13,326 nt of DNA from Spirochaetia bacterium. GTDB lineage: Bacteria; Spirochaetota; Spirochaetia; Sphaerochaetales; Sphaerochaetaceae. Positions 1 to 6,750 of this stretch are shown here, piece after piece (the stretch's first letter is position 1; each line of letters opens with the position of its first letter). A program made the translations under genes and the position numbers. The stretch lies in the NCBI GenBank assembly GCA_900769955.1, contig CAAGIP010000063.1, positions 1 to 13,326 on the forward strand, read 5' to 3'. The notes beneath the pieces are model-generated. The model searched no databases and had not been told where the DNA came from. It worked only from the letters and a program-made list of their open reading frames with translations.

Positions 1-66
1 AGTCATACCGCTCTTTTTTCCATCCCGCCAAGCCCCAATGCTTCACGGAATCCAAATTAAATGAAC

Positions 67-1080
67 TTACATGGGGGAAGGTTCCTTTTCACAGAGAATA
101 CTGTCAACCTCCTCAACACTGACACCAAGATAATCAGCCATTGTACTCCTGGATACTGAATTATCCTTCATCAAACCAACCAGCGCAGAACGCAACATGT
201 TTTGTTCAGCTACCATCCTTTTCTGTTCAGCTGCCATTCTTTCCTGCTGCTCCTGCATCTTTTCACGGGTCCTGGTTACAGCGTCATTAACGGCCTGCTG
301 AACCCTGTACTCAATTGCCTTGCTTACTACCACTTTATGCTCCTCATTGACTATACTGTCCCTGTCCATATCGGAAAAGCCCGCATACTCTTCCAGCATG
401 GTCCATGCCTCATCACTGATAACATCCCCGCTGTCCTTAAGTGACATTATATACCGTGAATGGGCTTCCATGTCATCTTTATACGCAAGCAGGGAAAACA
501 GCATCCCGACTTCACCCGTATACCTTTCCAGCTCCTCGGCCTTCATTGCATACGGATCGACCACAGCCATCTCATAATCATTTACATACTTAAGCAGCTG
601 TTCATCGTCAATACTGAAAAGCTCGGAAAGCCTTCTAGGGGACCTCCACGGCTCACCTGAAAGGTTCACCATTATGGTCATGACCGGATTTACCGTATCA
701 TCATCCCTCACACCTGATAGCGGTCCCACACCTTCCACTTTATTTTGTTTGTTGCAGGACCTCAGTGCCCTGTACTGCCTGTCATAGCGTGAGGCATCAT
801 ATACCAGGTTCCTGAGCACCATCATCATGTCATCATAGGACTGACTCTCAATTCCTATGATGCGGTATGTGAGTCTTCCGCTGCTTTTTACGGCAACGCG
901 TTTGACCACATCCCGGTACTGACCGTTAGTGCGTTTAGTCCTTTCCGCACTGTCCGCCTCCATGAGATCATCAGGTTTCAGCACCTGATGGCCATCATGC
1001 AGTTTTCCGTTGAAAAGGGATACTGCGTTAACATCCATCGAGAAGAAGATGTTTGCGGCGTTATCCTTCTTTTTTGCCAT
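67..1080 (-). CDS. Rpn-family PD-(D/E)XK nuclease / putative transposase-like protein
   Basis: The protein has 337 residues and is assigned to the Rpn (recombination-promoting nuclease, PDDEXK) family. Family members are DNA endonucleases linked to RecA-independent recombination and are often annotated as putative transposases. The N-terminal third carries the expected core: Asp57 (in RDVVKR), then a beta strand ending in GIESQ at 76-80, so the usual (D/E)xK is ExQ (Glu78, Gln80), then the conserved Arg90 helix. Residues about 130-175 (NPVMTIMV, EPWRSPRRL, DDEQLL) match the second conserved block. A charged Glu/Gln/Met-rich coiled coil (about 255-300) precedes a C-terminal segment (SRSTMADYLGVSVEEVDSIL) that resembles a helix-turn-helix. 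The start at 1080 is chosen because AGGAGG lies 5 nt upstream; a longer frame to 1122 has no such site. No terminal repeats are seen, so this is not evidently an active element. Confidence 0.85.
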   Translation of the reverse strand: MAKKKDNAANIFFSMDVNAVSLFNGKLHDGHQVLKPDDLMEADSAERTKRTNGQYRDVVKRVAVKSSGRLTYRIIGIESQSYDDMMMVLRNLVYDASRYDRQYRALRSCNKQNKVEGVGPLSGVRDDDTVNPVMTIMVNLSGEPWRSPRRLSELFSIDDEQLLKYVNDYEMAVVDPYAMKAEELERYTGEVGMLFSLLAYKDDMEAHSRYIMSLKDSGDVISDEAWTMLEEYAGFSDMDRDSIVNEEHKVVVSKAIEYRVQQAVNDAVTRTREKMQEQQERMAAEQKRMVAEQNMLRSALVGLMKDNSVSRSTMADYLGVSVEEVDSILCEKEPSPM

Positions 1081-1154
1081 AGGGACCTCCTTTCTGAAAA
1101 AACGTCTACCTATAATAAACAAAAAAGATGCATTTTCCCTTAAGGATGAGAAAA

Positions 1155-1182
1155 CAGGACCGGAGGTGCAATTCCGGTCCTG
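1155..1182 (-). terminator. Rho-independent terminator of the small exported protein gene
   Basis: A perfect 10-bp stem CAGGACCGGA / TCCGGTCCTG closes an 8-nt loop. On the minus strand it is followed by TTTTCTC. It lies 34 nt beyond the stop codon at 1216 and separates that gene from the Rpn gene. Confidence 0.75.
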
Positions 1183-1215
1183 ACCCTGTTGTTATCGTTT
1201 TACTTTCTCAAGTGA

Positions 1216-1491
1216 TTATTTCGCAGTAACGCAGAGTGTGATGTTTCCGCTCTCTGCCGCAAGGCGTCCGTCCATGATCTCTACCTGGGAACCGAAGGCA
1301 TCGAAAGCCTCAACGCTGTAAGAGGAAGAAGAGGCATTTGAAGAGAAAGTGCAGAATCCGTCGTCAGTCATCGTGAATGTGGTCTTTTCAGCAACGACAG
1401 CCCTGAGGGTGAGTGTGCAGGACTCAGTCTTTGCAGCGATGGTCATCATCACTGTAAGAACCAGTAAAATCATGCACAGAACCTTTTTCAT
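1216..1491 (-). CDS. small exported protein of unknown function
   Basis: The protein has 91 residues and I do not recognise a family. It begins with a clear Sec signal peptide: Lys-Lys at 2-3, a hydrophobic core LCMILLVLTVMMTIA to about residue 19, and a likely cleavage site near TIAA-KTES. The mature part of about 70 residues is rich in Ser, Thr and alternating hydrophobics. Its strands (TLTLRAVVAEKTTFTM, SYSVEAF, QVEIMDG, NITLCV) suggest a small beta-sandwich, reminiscent of pilin- or coat-like secreted modules, but that is only a resemblance. The mature part has three cysteines (near 25, 48 and 87). AAGGA precedes the ATG, a good promoter lies at 1518-1546 and a terminator follows, so it looks like a real monocistronic gene. 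The protein would be periplasmic or surface-exposed. Confidence 0.7.
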   Translation of the reverse strand: MKKVLCMILLVLTVMMTIAAKTESCTLTLRAVVAEKTTFTMTDDGFCTFSSNASSSSYSVEAFDAFGSQVEIMDGRLAAESGNITLCVTAK

Positions 1492-1517
1492 CTTCTCTCT
1501 TTCCTTATTACACCTGC

Positions 1518-1546
1518 AACATACAACATTGAATGTAATAAGTCAA
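1518..1546 (-). promoter_or_regulatory. sigma-70-type promoter of the small exported protein, with an internal palindrome
   Basis: On the minus strand, TTGACT (1541-1546) and TATGTT (1518-1523) are separated by 17 bp, which places the transcript start near 1511, about 20 nt before the ATG. The spacer holds the 11-bp palindrome ACATTGAATGT (1526-1536), in a suitable place for a repressor site. The 9-mer TTGAATGTA from this site recurs at 1792-1800. Confidence 0.5.
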
Positions 1547-1828
1547 CCATGTTTGAAGTTAATTTTTTGCTATATATAGATTTAAGATATGACATAGGAA
1601 CTTTGTTCATCACATAAAACATCTAACATTGTTCGTACTTCTGACACTAATATATTACTATTTGCCGGAACACTATGACCATGATTGTACTATGTTGAAC
1701 GAAGTTTTTCCCTGTTTTACGTGATTTTTCGCAGATTTGGACGATGTCACAAGTGAACTTCTGACATTAATCAGAACTTCTACCATAAATGTTGAATGTA
1801 CATAGTTGGAAATACATTAAAATATCAG
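1547..1828. repeat. AT-rich non-coding stretch with repeated motifs and a dyad
   Basis: No coding frame is credible here. ACTTCTGACACTAAT (1637-1651) recurs with one mismatch as ACTTCTGACATTAAT (1757-1771). The second copy is part of a perfect dyad TTCTGA-N6-TCAGAA (1759-1776). GAACTTCT is repeated at 1755-1762 and 1774-1781. TTGAATGTA at 1792-1800 repeats the motif found in the promoter at 1518-1546. The pattern suggests binding sites for one or two regulators, or the worn remains of a mobile element; which of these is not decidable by eye. Confidence 0.4.
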
Positions 1829-1829
1829 G

Positions 1830-1905
1830 AAAAAAAAACACTCTTTCCCACCTGATGTGATTACCGAGTGGAAATCAGAGGGTTTCTGAAGCTAAGAAGA
1901 GTGTT
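1830..1905 (-). terminator. long-loop terminator-like structure, possibly the 3' end of an RNA
   Basis: On the minus strand AACACTCTT (1897-1905) pairs with AAGAGTGTT (1837-1845), and a run of nine U (1830-1838), part of it in the stem, follows. The enclosed 51 nt can form inner helices: CTGAT/ATCAG (1852-1856 with 1874-1878), or alternatively TTTCC/GGAAA-type pairing with CAC/GTG. It lies just past the glgA terminator. It could be a tandem terminator or the end of a short independent RNA. Confidence 0.4.
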
Positions 1906-1913
1906 ACCGGTGG

Positions 1914-1948
1914 AAAAAGAAGAACTCCGGAGTTTTCTTCCGGAGTTC
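1914..1948 (-). terminator. Rho-independent terminator of glgA
   Basis: A perfect 10-bp stem GAACTCCGGA / TCCGGAGTTC (1922-1931 with 1939-1948) closes a 7-nt loop. On the minus strand it is followed by TTCTTTTTCC. It starts 9 nt past the glgA stop. Confidence 0.85.
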
Positions 1949-1957
1949 CTGATAAAC

Positions 1958-3415
1958 TTACATTCTTGAATAGAGATCCATGTAGATCTTGGAGGAGTTG
2001 GTCCATGACCAGTCTTCCTTCATGCCGCGCTTCTGCATGTTCTCCCACTCTTTCCTGTCGTTGGTGTAGAGCCAGTATGCGGCCGTGATCCTGTCGAGGA
2101 GTTCACCTGAGAAGTAGTTCCTGAAGGTGAAGCCGGTTCCTGTTCCGTCATACTGGTTGTATGGCTTTACGGTATCCTTAAGTCCTCCGACCTCATGCAC
2201 GATTGGGATCGTACCGTAGCGGAGGCTGATGAGCTGCGTGAGACCGCAGGGCTCGAAAGCGGAAGGAACAAGCAGTGCATCGCATCCTGCATAGATCCTG
2301 TGGGCAAGAGGATCGGAATAGCAGATCTTTGCCTTGACCTTATTGGGATACTTGCTCTCATAGTAGCGGAACATGTTCTCATAGTTGGAAGCACCGGTTC
2401 CGAGTACGACGAGATTGATGCTCATGTGGCAGAGCCTGTCCATGATCTGGTCGATGAGATCGAGTCCCTTCTGGTCAGTCAGGCGGGAAACAAGTCCGAT
2501 CGTGAAGGTATCCGCATCTTCAGCAAGTCCGAGCTCCCTCTGAAGGGCCTTCTTGTTCTCGGCGCGTGCCTTCTTAAGAGTCTTTGTGTTGTAGTTTGCG
2601 GCAAGCTTTGTGTCAGTCTGAGGATTCCAGATATCGTAGTCGATACCGTTGATGATACCCCAGAGACGTTCCCTTCTCCAGGCAAGGATGTCGTCAAGAC
2701 CGTCGCCGAAGGCAGGTGTCTGGATTTCCTGTGCATAAGTATTGCTTACGGTGGTGATGTAATCACAATAGACAAGAGCACCTCTCATCATAGAGCAGTT
2801 CCAGTCATTCTGAGGAATGTCAGTGTTCTGGAAGGGACTTACGAGACGTCCCGGAACAAAGCACTCATCGGGAAGCTTTGAAACGTACTTGATGTGACCG
2901 ACGTTCCAGGTTCCCTGGAAGCGGAGGTTGTGAATCGTCATGATCGTCCTGATGCCGCGGAAGAACGGGTCCCCCTGGAATACTGTGTTGAGGTAGACGG
3001 GAACCAGTGCGGACTGCCAGTCATGACAGTGGATGATCTCAGGTCTGAACCCGATAAGGGGAAGCGCTGAAAGACATGCCTTTGAGAAGTATGCGAATCT
3101 CTCAAGGTCCTGGAAAAGATCGTAGTAAGGAACATTTCCGCCAAAGTACTGTTCATTGTCGATGAAGTAGTAGATGATGCCGTCCAGCTCCAGCTGATGA
3201 ACACCGACATACACCCTGTTATCCATCTGGAAGTAGTAAAGGCATCTTGCCTTTTCCCTGTACTTCGCATCGATGCAGCGGTAGTTGGGAATCATGACAC
3301 GCACATCATACTCTTTTTTATCAAAGCTCTTCGGCAGTGAGCCGACAACATCAGCAAGTCCTCCGGTCTTTACGAAAGGTACGCACTCGGAGGCCACATA
3401 TAATATCTTTTTCAT
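1958..3415 (-). CDS. glgA: glycogen synthase (ADP-glucose type, GT5)
   Basis: The protein has 485 residues, the normal length for bacterial GlgA. It is predicted to be a cytoplasmic enzyme that adds glucose from ADP-glucose to the non-reducing end of an alpha-1,4-glucan chain. The GT-B fold is visible in order: KTGGL at 16-20 (ADP-glucose-binding loop), HDWQ at 131-134, IHNL near 161, NGIDYDIWNP at 256-265 opening the C-terminal domain, RLTDQKG at 311-317, PSAFEPCGLTQ at 384-394 containing the conserved glutamate region, and GGLKDTV at 410-416. The start is supported by an AAGGGG site 6 nt upstream. No other glycogen gene (glgC, glgB, glgP) is adjacent, so it is a stand-alone unit with its own terminator. 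It is divergent from the MFS gene across 99 bp. Confidence 0.96.
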   Translation of the reverse strand: MKKILYVASECVPFVKTGGLADVVGSLPKSFDKKEYDVRVMIPNYRCIDAKYREKARCLYYFQMDNRVYVGVHQLELDGIIYYFIDNEQYFGGNVPYYDLFQDLERFAYFSKACLSALPLIGFRPEIIHCHDWQSALVPVYLNTVFQGDPFFRGIRTIMTIHNLRFQGTWNVGHIKYVSKLPDECFVPGRLVSPFQNTDIPQNDWNCSMMRGALVYCDYITTVSNTYAQEIQTPAFGDGLDDILAWRRERLWGIINGIDYDIWNPQTDTKLAANYNTKTLKKARAENKKALQRELGLAEDADTFTIGLVSRLTDQKGLDLIDQIMDRLCHMSINLVVLGTGASNYENMFRYYESKYPNKVKAKICYSDPLAHRIYAGCDALLVPSAFEPCGLTQLISLRYGTIPIVHEVGGLKDTVKPYNQYDGTGTGFTFRNYFSGELLDRITAAYWLYTNDRKEWENMQKRGMKEDWSWTNSSKIYMDLYSRM

Positions 3416-3478
3416 ATTATCCCCTTTTCCTATGATTCAATTAAAACACGGCTTAAAGCAAAAAAAAAGGGTGTAATG

Positions 3479-3507
3479 TTGAATTTTGCAGACTAAGGGG
3501 GTATCCT
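3479..3507 (+). promoter_or_regulatory. candidate promoter giving a leaderless MFS transcript
   Basis: TTGAAT (3479-3484), a 17-bp spacer and TATCCT (3502-3507) are followed by only 7 nt before the ATG at 3515. The transcript would begin at or next to the start codon. The only SD-like run (AAGGGGG) is about 13 nt from the ATG, too far to be typical, and lies inside the spacer. Confidence 0.4.
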
Positions 3508-3514
3508 CACCGTC

Positions 3515-4711
3515 ATGCAGAAACTGAAGGATATATACAGGAATGAGTCTTCCTGGAAAATGCTCATCATGTCACTCCTGATGACGGGCATCTCATACGG
3601 TCTATACAAAGGAGTTCTGGACAACTACCTTGCCGAGATGGTTCACATGGGTGAACTGGACAGGGGAATCACGGAGTTTTTCAGGGAGCTTCCCGGCTTC
3701 CTGCTTATCTTCATCCTGGCTTTTCTGACAAAGCTGTCAGCGGAAGGCACGTACAGGACGGGAGCGTACATAATGCTCCTCGGGCTCGCGCTCATCGCAT
3801 TCCTTCCTCCCGGAAAGGCCCTTGTTATAGCCGCGATATTCGTTTACTCGACAGGCGAGCACATCCAGCTCGGCATGAAGAACACTCTCTCACTCAACTA
3901 TGCGAATAAGGGATGCGGAGGAGTGTCCCTGGGAATACAGAACGCGATATCGAACTTCGGCAATATCGGAGGATACATCATAGTCGCCATCCTCTTTTCC
4001 TTCCTTTCCGGACGTCTGGCCTTTTCCTCGGTGTTCATGGCATCGTTCGTGATCCTTGCACTCAGCTTGTTTGCCAATGCAGGGCTTAAGGACAGCAGCG
4101 CGAAAAAGGCAAAAAGCAGTTTCTACTTCAGGAAGAAATTCAGCAAATACTACATGCTTGAGATCTTCTACGGAGCCAGGAAGCAGATATTCTTCACCTT
4201 CGGGCCCTATGTCCTGATACTCTTCTACGGAGTGGATGCATCTGTTATAAGCATGCTCTTCGCAATCAGCGCGGTATGCTGCTTCTTTTTATCACCGGTG
4301 GTGGGAAGGATAATCGACAGAGTCGGCTACAAAGCCGTGATGATCACGGACACACTGATACTGATACTCGTATGCTTCTTCTACGGCTTTGCACACCGCA
4401 TCTTCCCGATGCATATTGCATTGATCGTATGCTGTGTGAACTACATACTGGACTCAGTAATCTCACTGGCATCCATGGCATCGAATGTATATGTTCAGGA
4501 CATATCCGATGATGAAGAGGAAGTAAGGGCAACGATTACTACAGGCATCTCTGTCAACCACCTCATTTCCATCCTGATCGCGCTCTTCGGAGGCTGGATC
4601 TGGCAGGAGACGGGAATCGAAGTGCTCTTCACACTCTCCGCAATCCTTGGACTTGTGAACAGTATCTATGCGGCAACGATAAAGACGGGAAATGACCTCA
4701 GAGGAGAATGA
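3515..4711 (+). CDS. MFS transporter, substrate unknown
   Basis: The protein has 398 residues with about 12 hydrophobic membrane segments in two halves, separated by a basic cytoplasmic stretch near residues 190-215 (KDSSAKKAKSSFYFRKKF). This is the usual major facilitator layout. A conserved-looking segment, TGEHIQLGMKNTLSLNYANK, lies near 108-127, and a loop GRIIDRVGYKAVMITDT after TM8 resembles the MFS RxxDRxGxR/K signature. Nothing visible fixes the substrate; sugar, drug or peptide breakdown products are all possible. The gene is single, has a candidate leaderless promoter, and its last 14 bp overlap the end of the convergent AEC gene. Similar proteins occur in Firmicutes and spirochaetes. 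Confidence 0.85.
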   Translation: MQKLKDIYRNESSWKMLIMSLLMTGISYGLYKGVLDNYLAEMVHMGELDRGITEFFRELPGFLLIFILAFLTKLSAEGTYRTGAYIMLLGLALIAFLPPGKALVIAAIFVYSTGEHIQLGMKNTLSLNYANKGCGGVSLGIQNAISNFGNIGGYIIVAILFSFLSGRLAFSSVFMASFVILALSLFANAGLKDSSAKKAKSSFYFRKKFSKYYMLEIFYGARKQIFFTFGPYVLILFYGVDASVISMLFAISAVCCFFLSPVVGRIIDRVGYKAVMITDTLILILVCFFYGFAHRIFPMHIALIVCCVNYILDSVISLASMASNVYVQDISDDEEEVRATITTGISVNHLISILIALFGGWIWQETGIEVLFTLSAILGLVNSIYAATIKTGNDLRGE

Positions 4712-5606
4712 CCAGAAGCGGTATGGCAATGATGCTTATCACGATCGAGAGGCTGTTGACCATACCGGCAAGGGCCGTGTCTCCCTCAAGATCCATCGTG
4801 AAGGATGGAGCCGCCGATGAAATCGGGGAAAAGAGCACTATGGCAAGGCCCTTCCTTATCTCATGGGAAAACGGAAGGTAAGTATAGAAGATGTATGCCA
4901 TGAGTGCGGCAACCATATATCGCACCAGCAGTACGGAAAAAGCTTTGACGGATGAATCCTTATCGAATCGAAGCTCGACCATCAGGCCTATCATGATCAT
5001 GGCAAGGGGGCCGTTGGCACTTCCCACTATCGAAGTGAAGGTAAAGATTTCCGAAGGAATGTGTATTCTGAGAAGCGACAGGGTTATGAATATCAGATAG
5101 CAGTCAAATGTCGGGACTTTAAGAACCGTCTTTATGGCATCCAGTGGATTGAGCTTTCCTTTCCCATCCACCGCGGCCTTTGCTATCGCATAGTCAAAGC
5201 CCACGCACTGGAATGCGTTTCCCGCATCGAACATGCACACGGTAAGGGCACTAACCGGCCCCATCATGCCGGAAGCGAAGGGAAGAGTGAATGCTCCTAT
5301 GTTGTAGGCAGGGACCGAAAGCAGATAGTAAATCTTATCGTTCCTGTCCTTACCGCGGCACATCAGAAATGCAATTCCGAGCAGAAGGAGGTTCATCCCC
5401 AGGCCGAAGAGGATGAAGATGAGCATCAGGCCGGAAAACCCGCCTGATGAGAAACTCGTTATTATCGCACACGGCAGCGTGATCTTCATGACGATGCGGG
5501 AAAGCGTGAAGCCATCCTCACGGGTGAACACACCGGCCCTTTTGAGTGCATATGCGAGCACCACTATGAAAAAGAATGACACTGCCCTTACAATGATATC
5601 GTGCAT
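4698..5606 (-). CDS. AEC-family (auxin efflux carrier type) membrane transporter
   Basis: The protein has 302 residues from the start chosen here, which matches the roughly 300-320 of the family and leaves the first membrane helix (IIVRAVSFFFIVVLAYAL) at the N-terminus as expected. A frame extending to 5834 would add 76 polar residues unlike any AEC protein and would cover the FkbM start. Ten hydrophobic segments in a 5+5 arrangement are visible, with family-typical sites: ITLPCAII in helix 2, and YNIGAFTLPF and FDAGNAF in the middle helices. A loop follows helix 5. Bacterial members export or exchange small organic acids such as malate, or amino acids; the substrate here is unknown. A TTGACA/TATCAT promoter ends 8 nt before the ATG and no close SD is seen. 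The tail overlaps the MFS gene. Confidence 0.9.
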   Translation of the reverse strand: MHDIIVRAVSFFFIVVLAYALKRAGVFTREDGFTLSRIVMKITLPCAIITSFSSGGFSGLMLIFILFGLGMNLLLLGIAFLMCRGKDRNDKIYYLLSVPAYNIGAFTLPFASGMMGPVSALTVCMFDAGNAFQCVGFDYAIAKAAVDGKGKLNPLDAIKTVLKVPTFDCYLIFITLSLLRIHIPSEIFTFTSIVGSANGPLAMIMIGLMVELRFDKDSSVKAFSVLLVRYMVAALMAYIFYTYLPFSHEIRKGLAIVLFSPISSAAPSFTMDLEGDTALAGMVNSLSIVISIIAIPLLVILL

Positions 5607-5614
5607 AGAAAATG

Positions 5615-5642
5615 ATGATACCACCCCTGAGTGTTTTGTCAA
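5615..5642 (-). promoter_or_regulatory. strong promoter of the AEC gene, near-leaderless
   Basis: On the minus strand a consensus -35 TTGACA (5637-5642), a 16-bp spacer and TATCAT (5615-5620, 5 of 6) lie with 8 nt between the -10 and the ATG at 5606, so the mRNA leader is 0-2 nt. The same bases read on the plus strand give TTGTCA (5636-5641), a possible -35 for the divergent FkbM gene. Confidence 0.6.
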
Positions 5643-5660
5643 TTGAGGAAATCGGATAAC

Positions 5661-6707
5661 ATGGCTTATATGGATAAGGACATCTGGACATTTCTTTCCG
5701 AAACCAAGCGTCCCATAGTGATCTACGGGACGGGGGACGGTGCAGACAAGCTCTTTAATATTCTCGCGGACCTTCACGTTACGGTAAGGGCAGTCTTTGC
5801 CTCTGCAGGCTTCGTGAGAAACCGGTTTTTCCATGGATACAGGGTAAGATCATTCGAAGACTGCCTTGAGGAGTACGGAGAAGACATGGTTGCCCTCATG
5901 GCCTTCGGCGCCCGGGCCCCGGAAGTGATGTCCTACATACTCTCCCTGGCGGCTAAGTGCACCATGCTCTTTCCCGACCTTCTGTTCTGTGAGGATGGAA
6001 AGCCTTTCAACATGAAATATGCATCAGCTCATGCGAAAGATATTGAGAGGGCATATGGAAGACTCGGGGATGAAAAAAGCAGGGAAGTTTTTGAAGCCGC
6101 GATCGAGAACAAACTCACCGGAACCGCGGATTCACTGATGAGAGGCGTATCTGATGAAAGGGAGAACTGGAAGCTTATTGATATAAAGGACGGTGACTCC
6201 TTCTTCGATGCGGGCGCATACAACGGGGACACACTCTCACTTTTTCTATCGTTCACGGAAAAGTACGGAAGGATATATGCATGCGAACCCGATCCCAGAT
6301 CATTCAGGCGTCTTAAGGCAAAAGCGGAAGGGCTCCGGGATACGGAGCTTTACAACGCTGCTATTTCCGATAAGCCTGGAGTGATGAGCTTCACCTTCGG
6401 AAAAGGACGCGGCAACGCAAAGGGCGGCGCTGACACGATTGAAGCGGAGAGCATCGACTCGATCCTGAAAGGAAGGGAAGTTTCCTTCATAAAGTATGAC
6501 ATCGAGGGTGAGGAGGAAAAAGGCCTTATCGGAGCAGGGAATACGATCAGAACATTCAGGCCGAGGATACTGCTTTCGGCATACCATAAAACCGATGATC
6601 TCTGGATGCTGATGAAATGTGCTGATTCCATCAGGGATGACTACACATTCCTTCTCAGACGTTCAGTGTGCATGCCCCTCTGGGATCTGGATTATTTTCT
6701 CATCTGA
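5661..6707 (+). CDS. FkbM-family SAM-dependent methyltransferase with N-terminal Rossmann-like domain
   Basis: The protein has 348 residues in two parts. Residues about 15-110 form a nucleotide-binding-like domain (IVIYGTGDGADK at 19-30, then alternating strands and helices). From about 170 comes a class I methyltransferase of the FkbM type: FFDAGAYNGDT at 181-191 (SAM glycine loop), ACEPDP at 207-212 (acidic end of strand 2), and KYDIEGEE at 278-285, the K-x-D-x-E-G-x-E hallmark. FkbM enzymes O-methylate sugars, polyketides or other metabolites; with this N-terminal domain they are often found near surface-glycan or lipid genes, but none is next door here. The substrate is unknown. GAGGA at 5645-5649 supports the 5661 start; the ATG at 5670 is an alternative, and a GTG at 5631 is less likely. 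Confidence 0.85.
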   Translation: MAYMDKDIWTFLSETKRPIVIYGTGDGADKLFNILADLHVTVRAVFASAGFVRNRFFHGYRVRSFEDCLEEYGEDMVALMAFGARAPEVMSYILSLAAKCTMLFPDLLFCEDGKPFNMKYASAHAKDIERAYGRLGDEKSREVFEAAIENKLTGTADSLMRGVSDERENWKLIDIKDGDSFFDAGAYNGDTLSLFLSFTEKYGRIYACEPDPRSFRRLKAKAEGLRDTELYNAAISDKPGVMSFTFGKGRGNAKGGADTIEAESIDSILKGREVSFIKYDIEGEEEKGLIGAGNTIRTFRPRILLSAYHKTDDLWMLMKCADSIRDDYTFLLRRSVCMPLWDLDYFLI

Positions 6708-6714
6708 CACGTAC

Positions 6715-6743
6715 TTGTCCAAAATGCGAAATAGGTTTATTGA
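6715..6743 (+). promoter_or_regulatory. candidate promoter giving a leaderless MATE transcript
   Basis: TTGTCC (6715-6720), a 17-bp spacer and TATTGA (6738-6743) are followed by 7 nt before the ATG at 6751. It lies in the 43-bp gap after the FkbM gene. No good SD is present. Readthrough from the FkbM gene is equally possible. Confidence 0.35.
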
Positions 6744-6750
6744 GTGAACC

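Noticed and set aside
1..66. Possible feature left of the Rpn gene
   Set aside because: No hairpin with a U-run and no reading frame can be supported in 66 bases.
2195..2881. 228-codon open frame antisense to glgA
   Set aside because: It is fully inside a well-supported gene on the other strand, with no SD and no family features; it is a shadow of codon bias.
5607..5834. Upstream extension of the AEC frame by 76 residues
   Set aside because: The extension is polar and Cys-rich, unlike AEC proteins, covers the promoter and the FkbM start, and would exceed the family length.
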